Source of the DNA: Stereum hirsutum FP-91666 SS1
Taxonomy: Eukaryota; Basidiomycota; Agaricomycetes; Russulales; Stereaceae
Length of the DNA: 64,000 nt
Direction: 5' to 3'
Assembly (NCBI RefSeq): GCF_000264905.1
Contig: NW_006763141.1
Span: 404,566-468,565 of the forward strand
Shown here: positions 10,787 through 21,789 of the stretch, one piece after another
Layout of the letters: every line of letters begins with the position of its first letter
Position numbering within the stretch: position 1 is the first letter of the stretch
Notes under the pieces: model-generated
Told to the model about the DNA's origin: nothing
The model's input: only the letters and a program-made list of their open reading frames with translations
Databases searched by the model: none
Made by a program: the position numbers and the translations under genes

Positions 10787-11001
10787 CGAAAGAGAAGCAT
10801 CCCGAGCTGCATATTCACCCTGGTTCTGGTGCGGTTCCTGCACAAGCCTCCGAGTCATTATCGGGGAAAGAGCCTGAGAAGGGTCATAAACAGTATCGCA
10901 GTACCGACACTCAAACTTGGCCCACCTTCGGGTCGCCCAAATATCTGAGCCTGTGCACCATGATCGACGTTCTTGTACCCCGTCCTAGTTCCACTCCCTG
11001 A
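10787..11001 (+). pseudogene. Orphan last exon of the tandem family (relic copy)
   Basis: The stretch after tcgtag at 10786 reads AKEKHPELHIHPG... and then KQYRSTDTQTWPTFGSP, a diverged form of the AKEKPSKQYHSEGTQTLPDSP tail of copies B and C. The 45 bases before it (cagatcactgacaggctttcttaatcattatcgtag) match the copy B last intron. The exon stays open for 71 codons and is longer than the 71-bp exon in A-C because of an insertion of about 30 codons between KEK and KQY. No copy of the big second exon was found upstream, so this is a 3' remnant carried past the F-box gene. Confidence 0.6.
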
Positions 11002-12167
11002 GGATCGGGCTCTCCTCCACGACTCGGTCGACTTGACCTTCGAGCTCCAAGCCCTCATTGGATCAATTCTTTCTGTGCGTTGGCCCTTCGGCTCGGGTCC
11101 AGGTCCTGGTGCCATTGGAACTTCTGCATGAGACAGTGTGATGTATAGACTCACTCTAATACGATGTTGTTTGTGATACACCCGTCGTTTGTTTCCCGAG
11201 CTGTAACGCGGCGGTCAAAGTCACAGCCACGACGGCTTCTGCATGTCACTTGCACTGCTCCAAGTAATCAATCAGAGGAGATTTTCGTCGTTCAGTCGGT
11301 CGTGAGTTTGACATTGACAGGTTCAACCGGTCAGGTACTATTTCATACCGTTAGTGTAAGATGTGTAGTACCAGTCACGAACCAAAGAACCAAAAAAAAT
11401 GAAAAGTCAAATCAAAACGGGCCATATAGGAGAGGAACACGGGTCCATGTCCTAAAATATGAGAAGAAATGGTAGGGGAGAGAAAGGAAGAAAGAAGAAA
11501 GAGGGAGAAAGAAAGAAGAACGCTACGTCAAGCAGTCCCAGGTCAAGAAGTAGGTAGTAGGTAGTCTCAGAGGGAGAGAGTAAGAGAAGAGCGAAGCGAA
11601 TAGATGATGGGCAAGACGATACAGAGTGCCGGACACAGGACGTAGAGAAACAGAGAGAGGAACAGAGAGAGGAACAGAGAGAGAAACAGAGAGAGGAACA
11701 GAGAGAGGAACAGAGAGAGGAACAGAGAGAGAAACAAACGGAGACGAAAATAAAAAGAGGTAGAAGTACATAAGTGTAAGTGTAAGTGTTGTGTCAATGC
11801 GCGTGAAGGAGCGTTTGGACGTTGCACGTGCGGCATCATGAGTGTAATTGTGGGGAACGAAGAATGTACACGACGATGTAATGGAGATAGAAAAAAGAAT
11901 GGGGTGTATCGCTGAAGCGAGAAGGTGGAAAGGGGGGTGGGTCGTGGTAGGGCGTATGATCATGACACGGGTGATGTGGTGGTGGTGGTGGTAGCGCTGG
12001 TGAAGGTCTTGGATGATTGACATTGACGGCGACCGTTTATGTGGCCGCCAAGTCAATAGATCACTTCTGTTAACACAAAGGTGCGACGTGAGTATGTACC
12101 TGGACCCCGAACGCTGCTGAGAAAGAATGCGAAGAGAAAAGTGATACTCACGGATCTCTCAAGACGC
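11002..12167. other. Intergenic, microsatellite-bearing
   Basis: No gene supported. The minus-strand frame through the GA-rich array (11523-12056) starts at a TTG and is driven by the repeat. A gtg/ggt run lies near 11971-11992. Confidence 0.55.
11648..11740. repeat. 12-bp GA-rich microsatellite array
   Basis: About 7-8 copies of a unit of the form gaacagagagag or aaacagagagag stand head to tail. Translated, it gives an artificial LSVPLSVP repeat on the minus strand. Confidence 0.9.
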
Positions 12168-12308
12168 TCAGGCGACTACACAATATGTAGAGTTCGAGAT
12201 GTGAGACTCCTGCTCAACGGGAACCTCATCTCGTGGCTGCTCCGAGACGGAAGGGTCGACGGAGGCGGAAGAAGAGAGTGCGGAGATGATGTCGACGAAA
12301 GAGTCCAT
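12168..12308 (-). CDS. Mating pheromone precursor with C-terminal CaaX box (CVVA)
   Basis: A 46-residue intronless frame starts at ATG 12308 (MDSFVDIISALSSSASVDP..) and ends STYCVVA followed by TGA. A four-residue C-V-V-A terminus after a short, acidic, Ser/Pro-rich proregion is the signature of basidiomycete lipopeptide pheromones. Cys is farnesylated, VVA removed and the new end carboxymethylated. The two other landmarks also fit: length 40-60, and a charged processing site about ten residues before the Cys (VEQ/ESHISNSTYC, comparable to FEH/ETIGG in the precursor at 59819). A TATATAAG box lies 179 bp upstream. No STE3 receptor lies next to it; the nearest is 45 kb away. Too short for usual ORF cut-offs. 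Confidence 0.82.
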   Translation of the reverse strand: MDSFVDIISALSSSASVDPSVSEQPRDEVPVEQESHISNSTYCVVA

Positions 12309-13337
12309 TGCAGTTGGGTAGAGAGGGAGAGCTTGGGAGGTTTGAGAGTTGGGTAGTGTGGGTGATAGGTAGCTCGTAGAAGCTCAAAGCTTAGAGAGAG
12401 AGGTAAGTGCGGTGGAGCTCGAAGGTGAGTGAGGAAGAGAGAGACTGCGAAGGCTTGGTTGGGGGGAACGTCTTGCTTTCACAAGACTTATATACTGCTC
12501 TGACGGAAGCTAAAAGCGACGGTTGTAACGTGGGTACAGCATCTAGAAATGTAGGTCAATGTACTGTTGTTTCGTGGTACAGGCCAACGGCATGACAACT
12601 TTGTCTGCGACTGCTCGTCTTATTGTGTTGCCACCTATGGTTGTACTGATTTGGCAATTAGACAGAAGAAGCCGTTGAGCGATGCATCGCTCATCAACCG
12701 AAGGACGAATCATGTCTTGCAAAGTAGACAAGCGAGCCAGGACGTCTATCGCACAAGACAAAAGAGTGAGACCGGAGCAGGAGATAGATCGGCGGGAGGC
12801 GCGAGCCACGGGCCAGTACCCAGGGGGTGTTTCGTGACACCATGCACATAGCTTGGATCGTCGGGTATGGAAAATGGAGAGATAGATGGAGTCAAGATGA
12901 CAGAGTATTTGTATATTTCTGACAATAGTTGCGCATGTGCCCTTGGTCGAGGTCAAGGAGAATAGGCAGAGCTGAGGCCAAAAAGGCTGTAAACAATAGA
13001 GATCATGGGCGAAGATTTCATCAGGGGTCAGGAAACGAGGCATGAAGTCGGTTGAGCGATTCGGCCCGAAGGATATAGTTTGTCCGAGAGCGAAGTAACA
13101 GTTATTGTCAGGAAATGCACCTGTGTCATTATCGTGGTGGTGGTGGTCAAGAAGGAAGCAGTGTGTGGCACTGTGGCTGAGGGGACAGCTGTGGCAAAGA
13201 CAGTTCCCACGGCTCGGAGTGATTGAGATCTACAGCAGAGCTTGTTCCCTTGGCCGAGTCTTCCACTCCCGCCGGAGCTAGTCTGACTTGAGTCTGACAA
13301 CTGTTCTAGCAGGCTGCTATACTCAGCGACACTTCGC
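12309..13337. other. Intergenic between pheromone gene and CNOT11
   Basis: Apart from the TATA box I see no supported gene. Minus-strand open frames at 12543-13043 and 13028-13348 show no domain and no codon pattern that convinces. Confidence 0.5.
12487..12494 (-). promoter_or_regulatory. TATA box of the CVVA pheromone gene
   Basis: TATATAAG on the minus strand, 179 bp upstream of the ATG. The other pheromone gene (59819) has TATAAATA about 200 bp upstream, so both would have long 5' leaders. Confidence 0.5.
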
Positions 13338-15504
13338 ATGCAGGCCACTGCGCTGCTCCCGCCGATGCAGGCTCCGACTGGCGGCCAGAATCAGACCATC
13401 GGCCACGTCCAGCACGACCCCCTCCGTGCATCCGTCTCTCATCTGCTCTCCAGGGCCTACAATCTACCCTGCTCGACCGCAGCTCAGGCTTTTGTTTCTC
13501 TCGTACAGCCCACTGCGCGGTTCCAGCTGGCCCTTGACGCGCTCTTACCTCTCCTCGACTCATCCCGAGCGGAGGTCAGTGATATATCCATACCCATCAT
13601 CACTGTTCCCGAAGTCTATCATACCGCCCACTTTTCAATGTCATGCTGATGTGTGCTGTGACCGTTTTTTTCCATTCTTTAGCTGTCCCAAAGGATCTTG
13701 GTCTCTTATATACTCTATGCGCTATATGCCCCGCACCCAATCTCGATCAACCCGTTTCATTCGGCTTTGTATGGCACTTTCGTCAAGGAAAAGCATGCTG
13801 CAGTCCAAGTGGCATCTACTGGATCTGCGAGCGACAACGAGCAGCTTGTCTGGGTCCTCTGGAAGGTTCTCAAGGGTGACGGCAACGATGTACGTCCTCT
13901 CGCTCTTTTGGTCATCCATCTCTGCATGTTATGCAGATGGGAGATGAATAAAAAGGTCCTCGATAAACATACGAGGTCTAATTCATAGTCGTTGGGTCCC
14001 GAATCTGCAGCCCTCGGATGATGTATTGTTCGAACGGAGTCCTCATCCTAATCTTGCAGAGATCATGTATCTTTTTGTGACCAAGGGTCTGCACCCTTTG
14101 CCCCGCCCGAGCTCATTCACAAGTGATATAGTCTGCCAATTTCACAGGGCCCGGAGACTATTATCTTCTCCGTGTCATATTATGCCCTCAGATTGTAGAG
14201 TGCAGTCAATGGTCCAGGTTTTTCTTTCGTGCAGTTCAGCGATAACTGTGTGGCGACCGATATTGGCCGGTCCGGTTGCGGGCCGCTGACTCCGGTCAGT
14301 TGGGCCACTCGGCTACTGTCAGCGATAGATGGGCGCTCAGTGTCTCTGCCTGTCATTCAAATTATCTGGTAGCTAACCGCCCAAATACATATAGATTGGA
14401 CCCTACTCACCCAGCACCCTTGCTCGCTCGCCGTTGCCGCCCAAATTAAGACCTGCCAACCTGGTTTTGGACGAGGAGACGCAGACAGACAAGGGATCAT
14501 TCGACCCGTAAGTCTGCTACATTTCTACTTGGCCTCCAGGTAGTAATCCGAAGTATACTGTTCGTAGTTTCAGAGACGACTCTCCCTTGTCCGCCGATGG
14601 TACTGGCTCGTCTGGCCCTCAGACTCCGTCGCCCTACAGCAGCCGCTCCCCAGTCACTTCTACGACTTCGAAAGCCTCTAGCGCTGCTAATGCCACTTAC
14701 AAGTCTCCCGTGACCACCGAGGAAGATGAACGCACACGGATGTTCTCGAGAGGCATGACGTTACTGCTCGCCGCGCGTGATCGTGTGCTCACTCTTTCTG
14801 AGCAACGCGTAAGTTCGCCATCTTACTACTTCGAACTGAACTAACGACATGGGCGATTTCAGACTCTCAGGCCTTTGTTGCCACAGTTGATTGATCCCCC
14901 GGTCATAACGTCGATGGATCTTCCAGGTCTCATCGCCCACAATCCTATCCTCGCCCACCCCATCCTCGTCTCACTCCTTACCCTCCTGCCATCCAAATCC
15001 AACCCTAACGGCGCCTCCACCTACCTCGACGTCCTCGCCCAACTGCCCCCTACTCTCGCCACGCTCGATGTCGTGGGCCGATTGCTGCGGGACACGACGC
15101 CCGCCGTGGATCTGACTACGGGCGGGAAATCAACGATCGCGGATATGGTAAGGAGCGAGATGTTGGGGAAGTTCGTGCAGCAGAGCGTTATGTGGGTAGA
15201 TGAGAGGGAGAGGGAAAGGAGGGAGGGTTTGAGTGGGGATGATCGGTTTGAGAAGGGGGTGCAGAATGTCGGTGTTTCCTTTTCTCTTCTCATCTCCCGC
15301 TTTTTTTTTTTGAGGTTGAATCGTTGGCTGATTTGGATTATTTTATAGCTCTGCCGCTTTTACAACTCCCTGATCAAACTGGGTATCGTGGATCCCGCTT
15401 CGGACGCTGATTCTGCCGAGATGGCGCATTTTGCGTTGAGGCACTCGGCTTTTGAAGACGCGAATGCGCTCTATCGCGTCCTCGCTATGGGGAACGCCTT
15501 CTGA
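13338..15504 (+). CDS. CNOT11: CCR4-NOT complex subunit 11 homologue
   Basis: Six exons (13338-13574, 13683-13889, 14395-14507, 14568-14808, 14863-15267, 15349-15504) give 452 residues. Family landmarks: an N-terminal helical repeat with LSQRILVSYILYALYAPHP and INPFHSALY; the conserved GPYSPSTLARSPLPPKLRP segment; LRPLLPQL; and a C-terminal helical domain ending FEDANALYRVLAMGNAF. CNOT11 docks on the N-terminus of NOT1 and takes part in mRNA deadenylation. Ser/Thr-rich linkers separate the two parts. All junctions keep phase. Intron 2 (13890-14394) is 505 bp, about eight times the others; it was accepted because the ND/IGPYSPS join is conserved in the family. A small unlisted exon inside it cannot be ruled out. 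Confidence 0.87.
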
Positions 15505-17460
15505 TTTCTCCTGACCTATCGGCTTCATTTTTAACTTACGGACGGACAAGGATTGTAAATTGACTCTCTTTCTCTTTCTCCGGCTCCGACTCTGGTTCCT
15601 ACTCTTGTCTTGTCTATACGCGCACATCAATTCACTCTCATATATACATATGTATGGTTTTGTATCATCACTGACTCCTTCGTGTCCCTCTCCGCGTCTT
15701 GTTCCCCTGTCTCTAGTTTTGACTCTCATTCAACTCATAAACGCATAACCTCATAACCTCATCAGTATACTCATCCTCATCCCTCTTCCACCGCCCGCCG
15801 GGCGTGCGTGTAGAGATCGTTCTAATTGACTGCTATTTTAGACTTCTGACTTCTTACTTTTGTTGTTCGATGAATTCATTTTACTTATAGACTTCCTTTC
15901 CCTTTCTTTCTTTCTGTTTCGTCTCTTCTTTCTTTCGTTCGTTCGTCTGTTGTGGGTTTAGGTCTGGCATTTGAAGGGTGTTGTTCGTCACGGTATCCTT
16001 ATGGTCGTTTTAGTTTGTCGTCTTACTCGTGTTGTTGGGGTGTTGTTGGTTAGCCTGTTGGTGATGCCGTGGTATTTAAAGCCTCAGACCTCCTATAGTA
16101 TATGCATATCCATGCCTCTTCCTTCTTTTATTTGTCTGCCCTTATAGCCCCTACTTTATGCCCATGTTTTCATATGGACCATAGTTCTAACTCTGACACT
16201 CTACTTATGCCGTCTTTGTCTACAGTATGCCTCTCGTGCTCATGCCTACTTCTTTCCTCCATTTACAAAATTACTCTGGTTGTAATTGTACTCAGTCGTA
16301 CTTGTGTGCGTACGGGGAACTTCGAGTCATCATCAGAGGAGTGTCGCTATTCTGTGGCTGGTACGCTAGAGCAACGCTAGAGCGTCAGCCTGAGCATCAG
16401 AGAAGGGAAGAGAAAATATGAATTTGTGCTGAATCGAGCCACAATCAACCGACGCCACTGACACCGAGGACGTGGCGGCGCTTTCGGCAAAACCCGCTAG
16501 AAGTAGAATTGAATTTTTGGCGCCATGGTTCGGTTCAACGAACTTGTGAAGTTCTTCCACTTGCAATGGTAGTTTGTAGGGCCTTGCATCTGCAAATGCG
16601 CCTTCGGTGACAACAAACTACCTTTCATACGATCAGGAAGGATACTCGCTCTGGCTCTCTGGTGCCAGCAGACCGTCTTCTCGCTGCCCTCTGCTGCTTT
16701 GTCCTAAACATGTAGAGTTCATCACGACTCCTGTTGGTGGCTTCCTATTGGTGACTTGCATCTCTTGCGACTCGGGAAACGATGCTCCAAGGACTTGTGG
16801 CGATGTTGTGGTTTTTTTTGCTCCGTGTCGGGCGCGAGGTTTGCGATGGGGTCGGTCATCCGAGGAGACTGCGATATCTCACCACCACAGTGGTGGCTGG
16901 ACGTCGATTTCTTTGGACGCGTCTATTGGATGGAAGGTGGTGCTAATACTTTGGTTGGTGCGTTCATCTTTGGATTGTTGTCTCATAGTGGTCTCTTTAC
17001 TGGAGCTAAATGCTTTATTTTATATAGGTAGGCCCATTGGAATTGCTCACATGGAGATCGCAGTCCCGCTCACAAATTCCGAGTCCGCTCTATATTTGAT
17101 CTGCACGAATCAAGGACTGATAGGAACCACCGAGCGCGTCTTGTAACGTGATAATGGCATCTTGTGGCAGAGAAGACGTATACAGCAAGACAACAGTATC
17201 TGATGCTTTGACTTCGCGACGGCCGCCCAAACAAAACGGTCTTGCGAAAGTCCTCACTCGAGGGTGGTGAGTGATTCTGGATGTTGATGTTTGGTGTACC
17301 GGAGAACTCAATCTTTTCGTTAAGAGGCCTCATACGACTCTCCCAGATTATCGCTTTTCTTTACTCTCCCCCTCCCCTGCTCCCGTCTAAGCGGTTTGGC
17401 TATAAGTCCACTCCAACGAATTTTGAGAGGGCGGTCTTGTCTTCAGCATTGGTGTTCGGA
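15505..17460. other. Long intergenic stretch, pyrimidine-rich on the left
   Basis: 15560-15960 is C/T-rich (ctttctttctttc, cgttcgttcg), as expected of a 3' UTR and downstream region. The 179-codon frame at 16607-17146 starts with GTG and shows no domain. I see no supported gene. Confidence 0.5.
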
Positions 17461-20375
17461 ATGTGTGGAATTACGGCCTGCTTTTATCCTTCGCCTCGGA
17501 CGAGCGCAGCCCAAGAAGTACGTTTCCTCTCCTCATCATCGCCGTCTTTCCAATATTCTAACCCCATCCTTCCAGACCTCCGCCCAACGTCTCCACTCCC
17601 AACTCACCTCCTCCCTCGCCTCCCTACACCACCGCGGCCCCGACTCCTCCGGCACCTGGACCTCAACATCCTCATCCTCACCAACATCCTCGTCCTCGAA
17701 TCCCACCGTCCTCGTTGGCCTCGGACACACCCGTCTGTCCGTCATCGATCTCGAGCACGGCCAACAGCCGATGCACAGTGAGGACGGGACGGTGCACGCT
17801 GTGGTGAATGGGATGTTGTATGATTATGAGGAGTTGAGGGGGTGCTTGGAAGGGAGGGGGTGTGTGTTTAAGACGAGATGCGATTCGGAGCTGGTGGTGC
17901 ATTTGTGGGTTATTTATCCAGCCGTGACAGTACTCGTCATGCTTACTAATGCGGTGGTCATTTCGAATGGAATGGAATGGGATAGGTATCGCGTCTACGG
18001 ACAAAACATGCTCTTCCACCTACGCGGCGAGTTCGCTTTCGTCCTCTACGACTCCCGACGCCGAAGACTCTTCGCTGCACGGGACAGGTTCGGGATCAAG
18101 CCGTTATATTATACGCTCGACAACAATAAAGGGAGACTGCTCCTGGCGAGCGAGATGAAAGCGTTCTTGGCGTATGGGTGGAAGGCGGAGTGGGATGTGG
18201 AGAGTATAGTGCAGATGGGGGAGTTTACTGATATGAGGACGGTTTTTAAAGGTACGATCATGATCACATCTTTACTTTACACTCCTCCTTTTGATTCACT
18301 CACTTATGGGAACTTGTGTGAAATAGGCGTTCATAAGCTCCCACCGGGCCACCAACTCACATTCAGCACCTCCGGCCACCTCACGATCCAACAATACTGG
18401 GACCGCACATTCCCCACCTCCACCTCCACCGCCCCTGAACCCCGCACCGTACCGTCCATGATCCAAGGCGTGCACGACAGACTGCTTTCCGCAATCAGAG
18501 CCCGTTTGCGTTCCGACGTCCCGCTCGCTGTATGTCTGAGCGGTGGAATCGATAGCGCGGCGGTCGCGGGGATCGCTGCTGCGTTACTCAGAGAAACCCC
18601 GACCTGCACCTCAAAAGATAAGGACGAAGATCCGAATGTGAACGCGGACGCGAACGCGAAACCGACGACTCGGATCGCAACATTCACCCTCTCCTTCCCC
18701 GATCGCCCCGAACACGACGAAACCCCCATCGCCCTCCGCATGGCCCACCACATCAACGCCCATCCCTACATCGTCCCTCTCACCGAATCAGCGCTCGTAT
18801 CCAACTTCGAAGAAACGGTCTGGCACACCGAACAGCCGAACTTCACGTTCCACCCGTCTGCGAAGGCGTTATTGGCGCAGGCTATCAGGGAGGAGGGGTA
18901 TAAGGTTGTGTTGAGCGGGGAAGGGTCGGACGAGATTTTTGGGGGGTATGCGTTTGAGGGGGTTGATTATTTGAGGGCTGTTGATCCTTCTGCTGTCGGC
19001 CTCGGGTTCGAACTGCCGTCTGCGCGGGATCTGGAGAGAGCGTTGAGAGGGAGAGAAGAGGAGGGGTTGGAGCAGGATCATGTGAGTATGAGGCCGCTGA
19101 GACATGACGACGAGAAGGCGGGGAGAGAGATGTTGGGAGGGATATTTGGGCATAGGTTCGTTGCGAGTATGTGTCCCGGCGGTGAACTCTTTTCTCAGGA
19201 GGCGAGAGAGGAATTCTCATTTTTGGGTTTGGAGGGAAGAGGATGTGAGCATACGGAGGTGATTGCGGAGGGGCTGAGGCCGGAGGTGAGGTGGAATGCG
19301 GTAGGTGGGAGGTGGCATCCTTTGAATGTGTCGATGGTGGGTACTTGTTGCGCTTCTACTTTTTTGGGAAGTGAGCAAGGTGCTAATGTTGATATGTTGG
19401 ACATGGACAGTATGCGGTGTCGAAGACCGTATTTCATAACTTCGTCATCAGCTCCGAAGGCGACCGCGCAGAGATGGCGCATTCTATCGAAGGCAGGCCG
19501 CCCTTCTTGGACCATACGCTCGTCGAATACGTCGATTCGCTCCCGCCGTACGTATCTTTTTCCTTGTGTCTACCTACAAATTTCAACTTGAAGAACGCAT
19601 ACATGCATCTGACTTCTTCTTCTATACGTTTATTTTGGCTGAACACACCCACAGATCAGTCAAAGTCCGACCCCACCTAAATCTAAACCTTCCAGAAGGG
19701 CCCATCGGTCCATATGATTCAGACCAGCCTCCGAACTCGAACTCGAACTCGAACTCGAAATGGTCATTCACAGAAAAATGGATCCTGCGCGAGGCGGTAC
19801 GGCCGTATGTGACTGAGGAAATATATATGCGTCCGAAGGTGCAGTTTAACGCTCCGGTGAAGGGGGTCGAATCTCAGATGCCTGTGGGCTCGGGGTCGGC
19901 CGCGGAGTCGAGGGCGGGAGAGGCGAACAGTGTGAGGGAGGCTGTGGAGAGCGCACCGTCCTCTTTGGTCTCGGTCTCGTCTGACGAAGGATACGCTTCA
20001 CTATTAAACACCTCCTTCTCCACCCCATTCTCTGCTCCCACCCCTTCCCTCTCAACACCCACTACCTCTACCTCTACCACTACCCCAGCCCACACCTCCA
20101 GATCAAATCACACACAAACTCCCCTCCAAACCCTCCTCTCCAATCTCCTCACGCCCCAATCTATCCGTGCGCTCAGGTTCCTGGACGAAGGATATGTGTT
20201 GGGGGTGTTGGAGGAGTTTACGGGTGGCGAGAGTTGGAGTCACGGTCAGGCCAAAGACGACGGAGGACTAGACGCGAGGGCGAGGATATTGCTCTGGTGT
20301 GTCAGTTTTGTGGTGTTGGGGAGGAGGTTTGGGGTTCCTGCGTGGGAGGGTGGTCGTGCGCATGGCTATGAGTAG
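17461..20375 (+). CDS. Glutamine-hydrolysing asparagine synthetase-like protein
   Basis: Six exons (17461-17517, 17576-17904, 17986-18251, 18327-19336, 19411-19547, 19655-20375) give 839 residues. The start is fixed by MCGI, whose Cys2 becomes the N-terminal nucleophile of class II glutamine amidotransferases. The glutaminase domain shows HHRGPDSSG, VVNGMLYDYEELR and RDRFGIKPLYY. The synthetase domain shows the PP-loop CLSGGIDSAAVAG (ATP pyrophosphatase), VLSGEGSDEIFGGY, AHSIEGRPPFLDH and KWILREAVRPYVTEEIYMRPK. The protein is much longer than the roughly 570-residue ASN1 enzyme. It has a low-complexity Ser/Thr-rich insert of about 100 residues near the C-terminus, followed by a helical tail, which points to the AsnB-like side branch found in many fungi. 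It probably makes asparagine or a related amide; the exact substrate is not visible. Confidence 0.87.
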
Positions 20376-20981
20376 CGGGGATTAGGGGTTAGAGAGTGTA
20401 TCTAGGGGAGTTGGATAGAGGAGGAGGGAGAATGAGAGTTGGGTGATACGGAGTATGGAGTATGTAGACTCGAACTGTGGAGGTCATGGATGGACGAGAG
20501 ATGAGTGTTTTTAAGAATGTGTGGTTCGTAGAGATGACTGATTGATATTTTTGAATGTTTTCCGTGAGCGTCGTGGTAAGTATGGGCCACAATCATGGCG
20601 CCAAACCGCGATCAGGCGACTGGCTCGCAGGCTCGCGCAGAAAAGGTAATTTATTCTGCATTTCTATGGGATCAGAACACCTGGGGAACGATCTGTCAAC
20701 TGGGCGTCCATCTAATAAGACCCAGCGACTACTGTGCCCTCCTCGGAACATTCCTCGAGTAACCAACGAGTAACCATGGGACATGGCAATGCAGCCTATT
20801 GATGTCGTTTACGCTCCTTCGACGTGCGCTGCATGCGTAATCAGACCCGTATAAGTATCAATCAACCCTTTGAGTACCCCATCCTCAGCTTTCTCTGCAC
20901 CCCCCCTCCCCGCGCGGCACTCGCTTTTGCTCTACACCCTACAACCGCTACTACTTGCACAACGACGTATATTCATTCAGC
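20376..20981. other. Intergenic
   Basis: No gene seen. The right half is the promoter of the polytopic membrane protein. Confidence 0.5.
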
Positions 20982-21789
20982 ATGCCAGAAGGAAGGAATA
21001 GGTTCCCGGTTACGCCATACCGTCTCCTCATCTTGTGCATACTCCTTGCCTTGGGTATCAGCCAGGTTGTTCCAGCGCTGAAGGGAGAGGACGCTGCTCC
21101 GAACACCCTTGACTTTATTCTAGGTGTTATTATTGTTATCTTGTATGTCCCCGGTCACGTTTTATTGCAGCGATAACAACGACCATGTCTACTACTCTCT
21201 GCTTCTTTTCAACACGATCTATGATGTGCTAACTAGTACCCTTCGAAGGATGTTCTTCGCTTCCTATCTGGAAAGCGCAGCGCCAGAAGACGGGATAGGG
21301 GGATGGTTTTTTCATAAGGACTACACCGAGCAGCTCATGACATGGTTTATATGGCCAGTGGTTTTGTACCTGTTCACCTTCGTCGGGTCAGTTCTAGGTT
21401 CAGGTAGGGCTAGTCCTCCGTTCGCCATCGCTCGCATTTTGCTAATAATTCAAAACTTTTTGGTCGATCGTAAGTGATCTCCTACTTGCTCATTGTCTTT
21501 TTTCCTCGTTCGGATTACACCTTCAAAATTCACTGGAGCGAGACGGTTTATTCACTGCTGCCCTCTAATGCTTACGCTGGTGCGACGATATCTCCTCTTG
21601 TCTTCACTCATCGTCTTCACCGGACTAACAATTGTTGTGTCTCTCGGTGATCTTTCAGCTGCATTGATATCCACGTGCACTGTTCTCGCAGTATACATCA
21701 TCAGCGATTCTCAAACTTCGCGGCAGGGACGGCCGTCAGACGTGCCGGACGCTGCCATACCGCCACGAACTGGTATGGTACCACCATGA
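20982..21789 (+). CDS. Polytopic membrane protein, unknown
   Basis: Predicted exons 20982-21142, 21171 or 21237 to 21469, and 21539-21789 keep one frame and encode at least four hydrophobic segments: RLLILCILLALGISQVV, LDFILGVIIVIL, WFIWPVVLYLFTFVGSVLG and a long C-terminal pair around YLLLSSLIVFTGLTIVV. A hydrophilic tail follows (SRQGRPSDVPDAAIPP). The first intron is uncertain: the 28-bp reading is shorter than normal spliceosomal introns, while the 94-bp reading drops 22 residues. Both preserve phase. There is no similarity to STE3 or other transporters that I can name. Orphan basidiomycete membrane proteins of this type are common. Confidence 0.5.

Noticed and set aside
11523..12056. 177-codon minus-strand frame with LSVPLSVP repeats
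   Set aside because: Starts at TTG and is created by the GA microsatellite at 11648-11740.
12543..13348. Two overlapping minus-strand frames upstream of CNOT11
   Set aside because: No domain, no clear splice join, and they overlap the CNOT11 start.
16607..17146. 179-codon plus-strand frame
   Set aside because: Starts with GTG, no domain, unusual composition; fungal genes start with ATG.
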